Source: Oceanisphaera arctica
Lineage (GTDB): Bacteria; Pseudomonadota; Gammaproteobacteria; Enterobacterales; Aeromonadaceae
Assembly (NCBI RefSeq): GCF_002936955.1
Contig: NZ_MPZM01000015.1
Location: 1 to 64,000, forward strand
Length of the DNA stretch: 64,000 nt
Reading direction: 5' to 3'
The notes under the pieces: generated by a model
What the model was told of the DNA's origin: nothing
The model's database searches: none
The model's input: only the letters and a program-made list of their open reading frames with translations
Shown here: positions 1-11,409 of the stretch, piece by piece
How the letters are laid out: each line of letters begins with the position of its first letter
Numbering within the stretch: the first letter of the stretch is position 1
Made by a program: the position numbers and the translations under genes

Positions 1-1563
1 AAGCTGGCCCTGAAGGCGGACCGCATCAGCCTGCTGGGTCGGGCCAGGTTTAGCTCCGCGCCCTTTATCAAACGCTTCGGCCAGCCCTGGCGCCTTCTGT
101 CGGCCATGGAGGCCTGTCGCCTGCTGCTGCAGGAGATGGCGCTGCAGACCGGCACCCCCTACAACCGGGAGCTCGACGACCAGATAGCCAACAGCACCGG
201 CATCACCCGTGCCTTTCTGGCCCAGGCCCGCACCGCCCAGGCCGACAGTCTGCTGGAAAGCGAACAGGCCCTGCTTTGGGGACACCCCATGCATCCCAGC
301 CCCAAGAGCCGCCATGGCGTGCCCATGGACGAACTGCTGGCCTGCTCACCGGAAGTGGGGGCCAGTTTCCCGCTCTGCTGGTTCCGGGTCGATGAGGCCC
401 TGTGGCAACACAGAGGCGAATCCGCAGCCCTCACCATGCTGGAGCAGCTGGCCGAGGCTCCTGGCCTCTACCCCTGTCACCCCTGGGAGGTTCGCCATAT
501 CCTGGCTTCACCGCTCTACCACAAGGCGGAACAAAGCGGGCTAATCGCCTATCTGGGCCCCCGGGGCCTGCCGATGTACCCCACCTCATCGGTGCGCACC
601 CTGTATCGGGCCGACTTGCCCTACTTCCTCAAGTGCTCCATTCATGTGCGCCTGACTAACTGCGTGCGCAAGAACGCCTGGTACGAGCTGGAAAGTGCCG
701 TCTTCATGAGCGAATGCCTGACTCCGGTGCTGAACAGTCTGGAACAGGCCAACCCGGGCTTTGCCCTGATGCGCGAACCGGCGGCCACCAGCCTGGATTT
801 TTCTTCACTGGCCGAGCCTGAAGAGCAGGAGCAGGTACGCCACCTGCAGGAGTGCTTCGGCCTGCTCTATCGCCACAACCTGTCTCAGAGCGAACAGTCA
901 TCTTGCGAGCCGACCCTGGCCGGCGCCTTGTTCGCCTGGGGTCGCTTCGGCCAGAGCCAGCTGGTGCAGCGGCTGAACGATCTTGCCCGGGAGCGAAGCT
1001 GGAGTTATCAAGACGCCGCCCTGAACTGGTTCAGCGCCTACCTGAACGCCTTGGTGCCCGGAGTGCTGGACGCCTGCTTCAACCATGGGGTGGTGTTCGA
1101 GCCGCATCTGCAAAACACCCTGATAGGCTTCGAACATGGCCTTCCGAACCGGGTCTGGATCCGAGATCTCGAAGGCACCAAGCTGCTCCCGGAGCACTGG
1201 CCAGCACAGCGCCTGCAGGGGTTATCGGAGCGGGCCCGGGCCTCCGTCCACTATTCCAGAGACCAGGGCTGGAACCGCATCGGCTACTGTCTGCTGGTCA
1301 ACAACATATCGGAAGCCATCTTCCATCTGGCCGACGGCGATGCCGATCTGGAGCTGACTGCCTGGCAGCAATTGGCGTCAACCTTGCAGAGCTGGGCCAG
1401 CGCCAACGGCCGCCCGGCAGAGATTGCCGAACTGCTGGCAGGCGGCCCACTGCCATCCAAGAACAACCTCAAGACCCGGCTGCTGCAAAAGGCGGATCGC
1501 CTGGCCGACTACACCCTGCTTCCCCACCCGATGCTCCCCCACCCAATAAGAGCTTCCCTATGA
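1..1563 (+). CDS. IucA/IucC family siderophore synthetase, 5' partial
   Basis: NRPS-independent siderophore (NIS) synthetase, which condenses a citrate-type carboxylate with an amine or alcohol using ATP. The frame is open to the first base of the window, so the N-terminus lies upstream; about 520 residues are visible. The ATG at 106 is internal, not the start. Family marks are a conserved SSVRT segment, the HGVVFEPHLQN block, RDLEGTKL, and a C-terminal KNNLKTRLLQKAD typical of the FhuF-like end. The stop overlaps the start of the decarboxylase gene (ATGA), so the two are translationally coupled. A synthetase followed by a decarboxylase at the end of an operon resembles pvsD-pvsE of vibrioferrin. 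That product assignment is inference; other citrate siderophores also use such pairs. Confidence 0.85.
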   Translation, partial: KLALKADRISLLGRARFSSAPFIKRFGQPWRLLSAMEACRLLLQEMALQTGTPYNRELDDQIANSTGITRAFLAQARTAQADSLLESEQALLWGHPMHPSPKSRHGVPMDELLACSPEVGASFPLCWFRVDEALWQHRGESAALTMLEQLAEAPGLYPCHPWEVRHILASPLYHKAEQSGLIAYLGPRGLPMYPTSSVRTLYRADLPYFLKCSIHVRLTNCVRKNAWYELESAVFMSECLTPVLNSLEQANPGFALMREPAATSLDFSSLAEPEEQEQVRHLQECFGLLYRHNLSQSEQSSCEPTLAGALFAWGRFGQSQLVQRLNDLARERSWSYQDAALNWFSAYLNALVPGVLDACFNHGVVFEPHLQNTLIGFEHGLPNRVWIRDLEGTKLLPEHWPAQRLQGLSERARASVHYSRDQGWNRIGYCLLVNNISEAIFHLADGDADLELTAWQQLASTLQSWASANGRPAEIAELLAGGPLPSKNNLKTRLLQKADRLADYTLLPHPMLPHPIRASL

Positions 1564-2750
1564 CCCCTTTGATTGAGCAAAAACTGCTGCAGCTGCAACA
1601 AACGGCCCCCGAGCCTTTCTGCGCCTACCTCTACGATCTGAACGCCCTGGCCGCCCACGCCCGGCAGATGCGCGAGGCCCTGCCCGCCAACTGTGAACTG
1701 TTCTACGCCGCCAAGGCCAATCCCATGGCGCCGATCCTCGCTACCCTGGCGCCCATCGTCGACGGCTTCGAGGCCGCATCGGGCGGCGAGCTGACCTGGC
1801 TGGCCGAGCGGCATCCCCGTCAGCGACTGCTGTTCGGCGGCCCCGGCAAGCTGGAGTCCGAACTGGAGGCCGCCCTGCGGCTGGGAGTGGAATGCATTCA
1901 TGTGGAAAGCCTGACCGAGCTGGAGCGGCTGGCCAGCCTCTGTGCCAGGCTCGGCTGCACCGCAAGCATCATGCTGCGCATGAATATCCCGCTCGACGGA
2001 CTGCCCAGCACCCGACTCGCCATGGGCGGCAAGCCTACCCCTTTCGGCCTGGATCCGCTCGATCTGCCCGAGGCGCTGGCGCGGGTGGCCGAGCAGCCCC
2101 GCCTCGCGTTGCTGGGCTTTCACTTTCATCTGATGTCCCACCAGCTAGACCGCCAGGCGCACATTGAGCTGATGCGACATTACTTTCGCACCGTCAAGGG
2201 CTGGCAGAGGCAATACGGGCTAAAGGTGAAGGTGCTGAATGTGGGCGGCGGTATCGGTGTCGACTACCAGCATCCGGACCGGCTGTTCGACTGGCCCGAA
2301 TTCTGTCGGGATCTGGAGGCATTGATCGCCGCCGAGCAGATGACCGGGACCCGCCTGCGCTTCGAATGTGGTCGCTTTATCAGCGCAGGATGCGGCTACT
2401 ATGTGATGGAAGTGCTGGATATCAAACGCAATCTCGGGGAATGGTTTGCCATCGCCCGCGGCGGCACCCACCACTTTCGTACCCCGGCCGCCCAGAGCCA
2501 TGACCATCCCTTTTATGTGTTGCGCGGCAGGCAACCCTCTCGGCTGCAGGACGCCAGCGTCACTCTGGTGGGCCAGCTATGCACCCCCAAGGATGTACTG
2601 GCGCGCAACCAGCCTATCCGCGAGCTGGCCATCGGCGACTGGCTGGTATTCCGCCATGCGGGTGCCTACGCCTGGAATATCTCCCACCAGCACTTTCTGA
2701 TGCACCCGGCGCCGGAGCAGATTTTCCTTGGTGACCAACCACAGGGCTGA
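1560..2750 (+). CDS. PLP-dependent (fold III) decarboxylase of siderophore pathway, PvsE-like
   Basis: 396-residue fold-type III PLP decarboxylase (Orn/DAP/Arg decarboxylase group 2). The Schiff-base lysine is K52 in YAAKANP; HFH is at 188-190, the glycine loop GGGIG at 229-233, ECGR at 269-272, and the CTPKD active-site motif at 341-345. The start ATG at 1560 overlaps the upstream stop by 4 bases; the same frame is open much further upstream, but that part is a shadow of the synthetase gene. In vibrioferrin-type pathways this enzyme removes a carboxyl group from the amino-acid moiety during assembly. Substrate is not deducible from sequence; SbnH-type enzymes are the alternative. No strong terminator is seen downstream. 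Confidence 0.82.
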   Translation: MTPLIEQKLLQLQQTAPEPFCAYLYDLNALAAHARQMREALPANCELFYAAKANPMAPILATLAPIVDGFEAASGGELTWLAERHPRQRLLFGGPGKLESELEAALRLGVECIHVESLTELERLASLCARLGCTASIMLRMNIPLDGLPSTRLAMGGKPTPFGLDPLDLPEALARVAEQPRLALLGFHFHLMSHQLDRQAHIELMRHYFRTVKGWQRQYGLKVKVLNVGGGIGVDYQHPDRLFDWPEFCRDLEALIAAEQMTGTRLRFECGRFISAGCGYYVMEVLDIKRNLGEWFAIARGGTHHFRTPAAQSHDHPFYVLRGRQPSRLQDASVTLVGQLCTPKDVLARNQPIRELAIGDWLVFRHAGAYAWNISHQHFLMHPAPEQIFLGDQPQG

Positions 2751-2856
2751 TTATCGCTATTCTGGTCGCAGATAGCGGTCAGATTTCAGGCCGATACGTC
2801 GCAAATCCCGGGGCTTTGTTCATCTGCTCCGGACCTCACTCTGACAAGGTCCGATA

Positions 2857-3747
2857 TTAAAACTCCCTGGGCAGCGCCTCAAAGCCGGCAATGACATCAA
2901 ACAGCTCTTCGTCAATCTCGGCCTGGCGCACGCGATGAAAAGTGACCCTGAACTCTTCCAGTAGCTGGTCGATGTTGCTGTCGGCACGCTGCATGGCCGC
3001 CAGCCGACTGGCGTTTTCGCTGGCCAGCGACTCGGCACAGGCCCGAAACAGGGAGACAAACAGATATTCCCGGATCAGCGCCTGCAGCGTGGCCGTGCTG
3101 GTGCCTATCACCTCCGGCAGCTTGTCCGTTGGCCAGGTGCGTTCCGCCAGCTTTCGACGCCAGCATCCATCCAGTGGCAGCACGCGATGGCTGACCGGCC
3201 CGTACCCTCCCTCGGGGCTGAGCTGGTTGTAAAACAGATAAAGCCCGCCGATGTCGCCCGCACTGATATGCGCTTCGCTCGCCATAAGAATGTTCGCCAC
3301 CAGCGCCGTGATCCCGGTAACGGACTGCGGCACCGCAAAGCTTCCCGTCAGCGACAGACCCGCATCGGCCAGACGAGCCTGAACCCGCTCGCCCACTGCC
3401 CAGATCATCGGCGGCGGCGACAGACCAGCCAGTGCTTCACCCGCATGATCGGCAACCACATCATTAAACTGACCGACCAGACCCTGATCCGAGCCGAACA
3501 CCAGGGCACCAATGGCACCTTCTACCGGTGTTGCCGAGTCGGCCGTGATCAGATGCGCAGCGGCGGCACTGCGAATGCAGACGCTGAGCCCCAGCTCCAC
3601 GCTGTCGGCATAATCGGCCAGCGCACGTACCGCCTGCTCGTACTGACCGATGCTCGACGCCGCCAGCGCCTTCATGGTGCGCACCACCGATTGCAGCTCG
3701 ACGGCGCTGTCGATTTGGCGACCCAGGCTGGCGGTGGTATTGCTCAT
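2857..3747 (-). CDS. atpG: N-ATPase subunit gamma
   Basis: Last gene of the N-ATPase operon, 296 residues. The N-terminal helix ([25 protein letters not shown]) aligns with the gamma-subunit coiled coil that turns inside the alpha3beta3 ring, and the C-terminal helix ([22 protein letters not shown] region) with its partner. The start codon overlaps the atpA stop by 4 bases. Similarity to ordinary F-type gamma is low, as expected for this divergent branch. A short hairpin (2831-2852) follows the stop but has no T tract, so the operon end is not clearly marked. Confidence 0.85.
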   Translation of the reverse strand: MSNTTASLGRQIDSAVELQSVVRTMKALAASSIGQYEQAVRALADYADSVELGLSVCIRSAAAAHLITADSATPVEGAIGALVFGSDQGLVGQFNDVVADHAGEALAGLSPPPMIWAVGERVQARLADAGLSLTGSFAVPQSVTGITALVANILMASEAHISAGDIGGLYLFYNQLSPEGGYGPVSHRVLPLDGCWRRKLAERTWPTDKLPEVIGTSTATLQALIREYLFVSLFRACAESLASENASRLAAMQRADSNIDQLLEEFRVTFHRVRQAEIDEELFDVIAGFEALPREF

Positions 3748-5336
3748 GACGGCGCCTCGGGCGAGCTCGGGTCATCACCAGCCGAGGCTTTTGCTGCTGG
3801 AGGGGGAATATCACAGAAAGGGGACAGGGCCTCACGGGCGGTGCTGATAATGGTCTCGCTATCCTGCTCCGTTAACGCCTCGGTGCCATTCAGCCGCTCG
3901 CATAGGGCATCCAGGAGCTGAGCGGCGGCATCGCGTACCGCCGCTTCGGCCTCGGCCATGTTCGCCAACGGGACCGGGGCGAACAGCGCCGAGGTGAGCG
4001 CCAGCAGCACGGTGATTTGGGCGGGCATGGCAACCGGTGCCGATTCGGATTGCTTGAGACAGGCGCGGATCCGGCGCCCGTGAGCGATGATCTTGCGGGT
4101 ATGTTCATCCAGCCGGGCACCGAAGCGGGCAAAGGTTTCAAGCTCTTCAAACTGGGCATAGGCCAGTTTGAGATCGCCCGCCACCGCCCGGTAAGCCGCT
4201 CGTTGTGCCTTGCCCCCTACCCGCGACACCGACTTGCCCACATCCACCGCCGGCAGCACCCCCAGCTCGAACAGCGACGGCGACAGGTAGATTTGCCCAT
4301 CGGTAATGGAAATCAGGTTGGTGGGAATATAGGCAGAGATATTCTGCGCTTCGGTTTCGATAATCGGCAGCGCGGTCAGCGAGCCGCCGCCGCATTCCGC
4401 CCGCAGCCGGGTGGCCCGTTCAAGCAGCCGTGCATGAATGTAGAAGATATCACCGGGAAAAGCTTCGCGACCGGGCGGGCGACGCAGCAGCAGGGACAGC
4501 TCGCGATAGGCCCGGGCGTGGTGGGTCAGATCGTCGTACACGATCAACAGATCCCGCCCCTTCGTCATAAAATACTCGGCAATACTGGTGGCGGCATAAG
4601 GCGCTATATAGGCCAGCCCCGGCGGATCATTACCCTCGGTCAGCACCACCACGCTGTATTCCATGGCGCCCTTTTCTCGCAGGGTCGCCACCACCTTGGC
4701 CACCGCAGAGGCGCGCTGGCCAATGGCGCAGTACACACAAAGCACATTCTTGCCGCGCTGATTGAGAATAGTGTCGATAGCCAGGGCGGTTTTACCGGTT
4801 TGCCGATCCCCGAGGATCAATTCACGCTGGCCGCGGCCGATGGGAATAAGGGCATCCACCACTTTCAGGCCGGTCTGCAGCGGCACCGTGACCGGCGCCC
4901 GGTCCATGATCGGCGCCGCTGGCTGTTCAATAGGCAGCCGCTCACTACTGTGCACCGGGCCCTTGCCGTCCAGCGGTCGCCCCAGCGGGTCGATCACCCG
5001 CCCTAACAGGCCCTCGCCCACCGCCACATCCATCACCCGGCCGGTGCGTTCGACCTCGTCCCCCACCTGCAGACGCCAGTATTCGCCGAGCAGCACCACC
5101 CCGATGTCCTGCTCATCCACGTTGAAGGCGATACCGAATACCTTTCCCGGAAAAACGAGCAGTTCATCGGCACCCACCCCGGGCAAACCGTGGACCCGGG
5201 CGATACTGGTCGACAGGCTGGCGATCACGCCCACCTCGCGGGAGCTTAACGTCGGCGTGAAGCTTTCCCGCTCCCGATTCAAACCGGCAAAAGCGCTATC
5301 AAACACCCGCTGCAACGGATTCTCGGTCTCACTCAT
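3744..5336 (-). CDS. atpA: N-ATPase subunit alpha
   Basis: 530-residue non-catalytic nucleotide-binding subunit of the F1-like head. Walker A GDRQTGKT is at 176-183, followed by the [34 protein letters not shown] block that identifies F-type alpha. The C-terminus runs about 25 residues beyond the usual end in a Ser/Pro/Asp-rich tail. It overlaps atpF upstream and atpG downstream by 4 bases each. There is no delta gene between atpF and atpA, unlike the standard atp operon, which is one of the marks of the N-type enzyme. Confidence 0.95.
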   Translation of the reverse strand: MSETENPLQRVFDSAFAGLNRERESFTPTLSSREVGVIASLSTSIARVHGLPGVGADELLVFPGKVFGIAFNVDEQDIGVVLLGEYWRLQVGDEVERTGRVMDVAVGEGLLGRVIDPLGRPLDGKGPVHSSERLPIEQPAAPIMDRAPVTVPLQTGLKVVDALIPIGRGQRELILGDRQTGKTALAIDTILNQRGKNVLCVYCAIGQRASAVAKVVATLREKGAMEYSVVVLTEGNDPPGLAYIAPYAATSIAEYFMTKGRDLLIVYDDLTHHARAYRELSLLLRRPPGREAFPGDIFYIHARLLERATRLRAECGGGSLTALPIIETEAQNISAYIPTNLISITDGQIYLSPSLFELGVLPAVDVGKSVSRVGGKAQRAAYRAVAGDLKLAYAQFEELETFARFGARLDEHTRKIIAHGRRIRACLKQSESAPVAMPAQITVLLALTSALFAPVPLANMAEAEAAVRDAAAQLLDALCERLNGTEALTEQDSETIISTAREALSPFCDIPPPAAKASAGDDPSSPEAPS

Positions 5337-6142
5337 TCGCGCGGCTCCGGTTGTGGTGGTGCCGCCGAATCCACATCGGTCTCTGCCGGCGGCGGCTCTG
5401 CCAGCCGCTCACCGATGTGCTTTTCCATCGCCGTCAGGTATTCATCAATGCTCCAGGCGACCTTGCAGCCATTGGCACCAAGCTCGATGCCGCTGATCAG
5501 CTGCGGAGCGGTCTCGAACGTCGGCTGAATATCAGCCGAGAACACCTCACTCAGCACGGTCTGGATCTCGCGACGCTGCGGCTCCGGCAACGCAAAGGCA
5601 CTGCGTACCTGCACGGTCGCAGAGGCAAGCGCCGGATCAAGTTGCGCGCGTTGCTCCGGGCTCAGCGTTTGCAGGCGCTCCACCAGTACCTCGGCCATGC
5701 GCTGCTCCAGGCTGATGTCGGCCAGATCTGTCAGTGTCTTGCGCGCAATGGCAAACACTTCCTCCCGGGTGTGACGAACCAGCGCCTCGTTCAGGTTTTT
5801 CTGTTCGCGCTGCAGCGCCTGCTGTCGTTGTGCGCTCTGGGCATCGGCCGCCTGCTTCGCTTCCTCAAGCAGTCGTCGCCGCTCGGCCGTGGCTTCAGCA
5901 GCTACCTGTTCCAGTTGCTCGGCTCGTTGCTGCTCGAATTCACTGTTCTTATGGCGAAATTCGTCGCGTTCCTGTAAGGCACTGGCCTGTTTTTCCGCGG
6001 CGTCGGCCAGCTTGGCGGCAATCCGTTTTTCCCGCGCATCGATGGCATCCAGAATCGGCTGGTACAAAAATCGCTTCATCAGCCACACCAGAATCAGAAA
6101 GTTGAGTATCTGGGCGCCGACGGTAAACCAGTTGATCAGCAT
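5333..6142 (-). CDS. atpF: N-ATPase subunit b with delta-like C-terminal domain
   Basis: 269 residues, about 110 longer than a standard b subunit. Residues 1-25 form the membrane anchor ([20 protein letters not shown]), followed by a long charged coiled coil (about 30-160). Residues 175-245 align by eye with the C-terminal domain of subunit delta/[17 protein letters not shown] resembles the V.V.SA..L.E.Q start of that domain, followed by QLISGIEL. The tail is Pro/Ala/Asp-rich. Since the operon has no delta gene, this protein may supply both stator functions. Only 3 bases separate it from atpE, and it overlaps atpA. Confidence 0.9.
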   Translation of the reverse strand: MLINWFTVGAQILNFLILVWLMKRFLYQPILDAIDAREKRIAAKLADAAEKQASALQERDEFRHKNSEFEQQRAEQLEQVAAEATAERRRLLEEAKQAADAQSAQRQQALQREQKNLNEALVRHTREEVFAIARKTLTDLADISLEQRMAEVLVERLQTLSPEQRAQLDPALASATVQVRSAFALPEPQRREIQTVLSEVFSADIQPTFETAPQLISGIELGANGCKVAWSIDEYLTAMEKHIGERLAEPPPAETDVDSAAPPQPEPRE

Positions 6143-6145
6143 GGA

Positions 6146-6427
6146 TTACTGTCCTGCAGCCTGGGCCACCGCGTAATTCCAGAACGGGTTGGCAAAAATC
6201 ACGATCATCGATACCACAAAGCAATAGATGGCGGTGGACTCAATCATTGCCAGGCCGACAAACAGGGTGCGGGTAATGGTGGCCGAAGCGTCGGGTTGTT
6301 GTGCCAGCGACGTCAGCGCCGTGGCAACCGCCCGGCCTTCAGCCAGTGCCGGCCCCATGGTGCCAAAGCCGGTGGTCAGGCCGGCAATGAAAATGGAAGT
6401 CATCGCAATCAGGGTCATGCTGTCCAT
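6146..6427 (-). CDS. atpE: N-ATPase rotor subunit c
   Basis: 93-residue two-helix proteolipid forming the rotor ring. The second helix has MIESTAIY with the ion-binding carboxylate E63 plus S64, T65 and Y68, the pattern of sodium-binding c subunits. In helix 1, GPALAEG places E30 where Ilyobacter-type Na+ c subunits have glutamine, giving two carboxylates per protomer. This is typical of N-type c subunits, one of which has been reported to be proton-specific, so Na+ specificity should not be assumed. A strong AAGGAG ribosome site precedes the ATG at 6427. Confidence 0.95.
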   Translation of the reverse strand: MDSMTLIAMTSIFIAGLTTGFGTMGPALAEGRAVATALTSLAQQPDASATITRTLFVGLAMIESTAIYCFVVSMIVIFANPFWNYAVAQAAGQ

Positions 6428-6457
6428 ATGTTCTCCTTGGCTTACCCGGTCGGGGTG

Positions 6458-7159
6458 TCACGAATCGGGTTCTGTTTCCTGAGCCGAAGTCCCTTTACGG
6501 ACCCGGGTGGCGGCCGCGATGTAAACCGCAGCCAGAATACTGAAAATATAAGCCTGCACCATGCCGGTCAGCAGACCGAGCACCGTCATCACCACGGGAA
6601 AAATAAAGGGCGTGATGCTCAGCAAAATCGCGACAATCATAGCCCCGCTCATCATGTTGCCGAACAAACGCACGGCCAGGGCCAGGGTGCGCGACAGCTC
6701 GCCGATCAGATTGAACGGCAACATTACGACGGTCGGCTGCACATAGGAGGCGAGGTAGCCGCGCAGCCCCTGCTCTTCAATACCGAACAGCGGTACCGCC
6801 ACCAGCACACACAGCGCCAACGCCACCGTGGTAGATAATGAGCCGGTAGGCGGCTCGAAGCCGGGCACTATGGTCAGCAGACTGGAGATGGCCACAAACA
6901 GGAACAGGGTGCCCAGAAAACCGAGATAGGTACGGGGATGATGCAAACCGACCTCTTTCATCTGACTGACGATGGTGATGACGATGATTTCCAGCAGGTT
7001 TTGCCAGCGAGAACGCGCCTGCCCGGTGGACAGATTACGGGTGATAAGCTTAGCCCCCACCACCAACACCAGCATCACTCCCCAGGTGAACACTATGGTG
7101 GCATTCAGCTGCAAGAAGCCATATTGCCAGAACAGGACTTCATCGGGACTAAGGTGCAT
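6458..7159 (-). CDS. atpB: N-ATPase subunit a
   Basis: 233-residue membrane stator subunit with five or six predicted hydrophobic helices. The block SRTLALAVRLFGNMMSG holds the essential arginine (AVRLFGN) that lines the ion half-channels opposite the c ring. PFNLIGELSR is also characteristic of the family. The start overlaps the end of atpR by 11 bases; atpE follows after a gap of about 30 bases that contains its ribosome site. Confidence 0.93.
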   Translation of the reverse strand: MHLSPDEVLFWQYGFLQLNATIVFTWGVMLVLVVGAKLITRNLSTGQARSRWQNLLEIIVITIVSQMKEVGLHHPRTYLGFLGTLFLFVAISSLLTIVPGFEPPTGSLSTTVALALCVLVAVPLFGIEEQGLRGYLASYVQPTVVMLPFNLIGELSRTLALAVRLFGNMMSGAMIVAILLSITPFIFPVVMTVLGLLTGMVQAYIFSILAAVYIAAATRVRKGTSAQETEPDS

Positions 7160-7478
7160 GGCCCTTATCCTTTTGTGCGCTCGGCGTGTCGGATGGTATC
7201 GGGCGAGTACCCGGCGGGCCGATCAGCCGTATCAGCAGCAAGCGCCCGATAACAAACCCAACCAGACACGCCAGCCATCGCCGCCAATCGCTGTCGGCAA
7301 CCAGATAAAAGCCCGCCAGAAGGATACTGGTGCGCAGCAGCAGGCTGGCGAGAAACAGCAAGGCGGGATGCGCCGACGACACACCTCGTCGAACCGTCCA
7401 CCACAGGCCGCCAAAAAAAAACAGCCCCAGCGCCAGCCCCGCGCCCCCGGACCATGCCCACATCAGCGTGTTACTCAT
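7149..7478 (-). CDS. atpR: N-ATPase accessory membrane protein AtpR
   Basis: 109-residue hydrophobic protein with about three membrane segments (near 9-22, 34-55 and 64-82) and a short polar tail. The ATG at 7478 (MSNTLMWAWSG) is preferred over a start 60 bases upstream because it overlaps the atpQ stop by only 8 bases. AtpR is found only in N-ATPase operons, always between atpQ and atpB. It is thought to help assemble or insert the c ring; its exact role is not established. Arginines facing the helices (RTSILLAG, IGRLLLIRL) are typical. Confidence 0.85.
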   Translation of the reverse strand: MSNTLMWAWSGGAGLALGLFFFGGLWWTVRRGVSSAHPALLFLASLLLRTSILLAGFYLVADSDWRRWLACLVGFVIGRLLLIRLIGPPGTRPIPSDTPSAQKDKGHAP

Positions 7479-7786
7479 CCTTGTCCTCCTGCTCGTCACG
7501 CATGGCTTCATCTTCCCTCGACACCCAGAACCAGGCATTGAAACAACCGAGCATCAACCCGGCCATCAGCAGTGCCAGTGTCCAGGAATACTGGCCCGGT
7601 TCATGCTTATCGAGCCAGTAGCCGATGGCGGCCCCCAGCAGCGTGGGCACCACTACCGACCAGCCAATCAATCCCATCATGCCCAGACCAAACCACAAGC
7701 CGGGGGTTCGATGCCGACGGGCCCTGAGCTTGCGCGTGGCCTTGGCGCCAACCTGGCTGGAAAAGTCCGGCTTTTTTTCGGGATCG

Positions 7787-7794
<8 letters not shown>
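7471..7794 (-). CDS. atpQ: N-ATPase accessory protein AtpQ (AtpI-like)
   Basis: 107 residues with two membrane helices (about 32-52 and 66-88) in the layout of AtpI/AtpQ: a basic N-terminus, then GLGMMGLIGWSVVVPTLLGA and a second helix after GYWLDK, ending in an acidic tail. AtpI-type proteins assist c-ring assembly and may bind Mg2+. It overlaps atpC by 8 bases and atpR by 8 bases. The position between epsilon and AtpR is diagnostic for the N-type operon. Confidence 0.87.
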
Positions 7795-9638
<1,844 letters not shown>

Positions 9639-9818
9639 TCATGCCCCCGTCGTCCGCCTTCACCGTTACTCATTAGAGTGTAGAGCTATCTCCGGCATCC
9701 ATACCATGCGGGTCAGGCCCGGCCTCGCCCTACACCCGGGATGACGGCTGACAGTACACACCGAAGATATAGATACTTGAAGGAAGACACAGGGGCTTGC
9801 TCACCGGATTTCGCCGAC
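9639..9818. other. intergenic region upstream of the N-ATPase operon
   Basis: About 180 bases between atpD and the hutH terminator. It must hold the N-ATPase promoter, but I see no convincing -35/-10 pair, operator or small ORF. Confidence 0.5.
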
Positions 9819-9846
9819 AAAAAAGGGGTTGCCGAAGCAACCCCTG
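9819..9846 (-). terminator. intrinsic terminator of the hut operon
   Basis: Perfect 9-bp stem AGGGGTTGC / GCAACCCCT with a CGAA (UUCG-type on the minus strand) tetraloop, followed on the minus strand by TTTTTTG. It lies 27 bases past the hutH stop. Confidence 0.92.
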
Positions 9847-9872
9847 AAAATCCCCAAACAATCAACTCATGT

Positions 9873-11405
9873 TCAATGGCTGGGCAACAGGCCCGGCTGT
9901 ACCAGATGGCTCAAGGTATTGGACTTGAGCAGGGCATCGGCCTTTTCGATATCCGGGGCGAAGAAGCGGTCTTTATCGTAATAAGTAACAACTTCACGCA
10001 GGGTCTGACGCGCCTGCTCCAGCGTTTCGGTGGTATTGAGGCCACCGCGGAAGTCCAGCCCCTGACAGGCGGCCAGCCATTCGATGGCCAGCACGCCGCG
10101 GCTGTTTTCCGCCATCGGCCACAGACGACGTCCACCGTTGGGGGCCATGGACACATGGTCTTCCTGGTTGGCTGACGTCGGCAGCGAGTCGACCGAGTGC
10201 GGGTGCGACAATGCCTTGTTGTCGGAAGCCAGCGCCGCGGCAGTAACCTGGGCGATCATGAAGCCGGAGTTGACGCCACCGTTTTCCACCAGGAAAGGAG
10301 GCAGACCGGACATGTGGGTATCCATCATCAGGGACACTCGGCGTTCGCTCAAGGAGCCGATTTCGGCAATCGCCAGCGCCAGGTTATCCGCCGCCATGGC
10401 CACCGGTTCGGCGTGGAAGTTGCCGCCGGAAATCACGTCGTTGTCTTCGGCAAACACCAGCGGGTTGTCGGACACGGCGTTGCCTTCCACCAACAGCACG
10501 TCGGCGACCTGGCGCAACTGAGTCAGACAGGCACCCATCACCTGGGGCTGACAGCGCAGAGAGTACGGGTCCTGCACTTTGGAGCAGTTGCTGTGAGACT
10601 GGCTGACTGCGCTGGACTCACCCAGCACATGACGGTAACCGGCGGCGGCGTCGATTTGTCCCTGCTGGCCACGTACTTCATGGATGCGCGGGTCGAACGG
10701 ACGGCGCGAGCTCAGGGTGGCTTCGACGGTCAGGCCGCCGATCACGATGGCGCTGGCGAACAGGTCTTCCGCTTCAAACAGGCCGCGCAGGGCGAAGGCG
10801 GTGGACACCTGGGTGCCGTTCAGCAGGGCCAGGCCCTCTTTCGGTGCCAGTGCCATCGGCTTGAGGCCGGCAATTTCCAGTGCCTGGCCGGCACTGATTA
10901 CTTCACCTTTATAACGGGCAGTACCTTCGCCCAGCAGCACACAGCTCATGTGGGCCAGCGGCGCCAGGTCGCCGGAGGCGCCGACGGAGCCCTTGCCCGG
11001 GATGCAGGGATACACTTCGTGATTGACCAGGGTCATCAGCGCTTCCAGTACCTGCAGACGGATGCCGGAGAAGCCACGGGCCAGGCCGTTGATCTTCAGC
11101 ACCATAATCAGTCGTACCAGCTCGTCGCTGATCAGTTCGCCCAGGCCGGTGGCGTGGGACAGCACCAAAGAGCGCTGCAGGGTTTCCAGATCTTCCGGTT
11201 TGATACGGGTGCTGGCCAGCAGGCCAAAACCGGTATTGATGCCGTATACGGTGCGATCTTCGGCGACCATGCGGTTAACGCAGTCAACTGATGCCTGAAT
11301 CGCGTCGTGGCAGCTGGGGGCCAGCTTGAGCTGGACCGGCTGTTCGTAGACCTTGCGCATCTCGGCCAGGGTCATTTTTCCGGGGTTGATAGTCAGCGTT
11401 GTCAT
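9873..11405 (-). CDS. hutH: histidine ammonia-lyase
   Basis: 510 residues from the ATG at 11405 ([16 protein letters not shown]); the longer frame to 11552 runs into hutU and is not real. It converts L-histidine to urocanate and ammonia, the first step of histidine catabolism. The Ala-Ser-Gly triad that cyclises into the MIO cofactor is at 143-145 in [12 protein letters not shown]. The length matches the family (about 510). It is the last gene of the hutI-hutG-hutU-hutH operon, 4 bases after the hutU stop, and ends at a strong terminator. Confidence 0.97.
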   Translation of the reverse strand: MTTLTINPGKMTLAEMRKVYEQPVQLKLAPSCHDAIQASVDCVNRMVAEDRTVYGINTGFGLLASTRIKPEDLETLQRSLVLSHATGLGELISDELVRLIMVLKINGLARGFSGIRLQVLEALMTLVNHEVYPCIPGKGSVGASGDLAPLAHMSCVLLGEGTARYKGEVISAGQALEIAGLKPMALAPKEGLALLNGTQVSTAFALRGLFEAEDLFASAIVIGGLTVEATLSSRRPFDPRIHEVRGQQGQIDAAAGYRHVLGESSAVSQSHSNCSKVQDPYSLRCQPQVMGACLTQLRQVADVLLVEGNAVSDNPLVFAEDNDVISGGNFHAEPVAMAADNLALAIAEIGSLSERRVSLMMDTHMSGLPPFLVENGGVNSGFMIAQVTAAALASDNKALSHPHSVDSLPTSANQEDHVSMAPNGGRRLWPMAENSRGVLAIEWLAACQGLDFRGGLNTTETLEQARQTLREVVTYYDKDRFFAPDIEKADALLKSNTLSHLVQPGLLPSH

Positions 11406-11409
11406 CACA

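Noticed and set aside
852-1559. N-terminal extension of the siderophore decarboxylase frame
   Set aside because: It overlaps the synthetase gene; homology begins at the ATG at 1560.
2741-2852. Hairpins ATCGCTAT/ATAGCGGT and GGACCT/AGGTCC between the decarboxylase gene and atpG as terminators
   Set aside because: Short or imperfect stems with no T tract in either direction.
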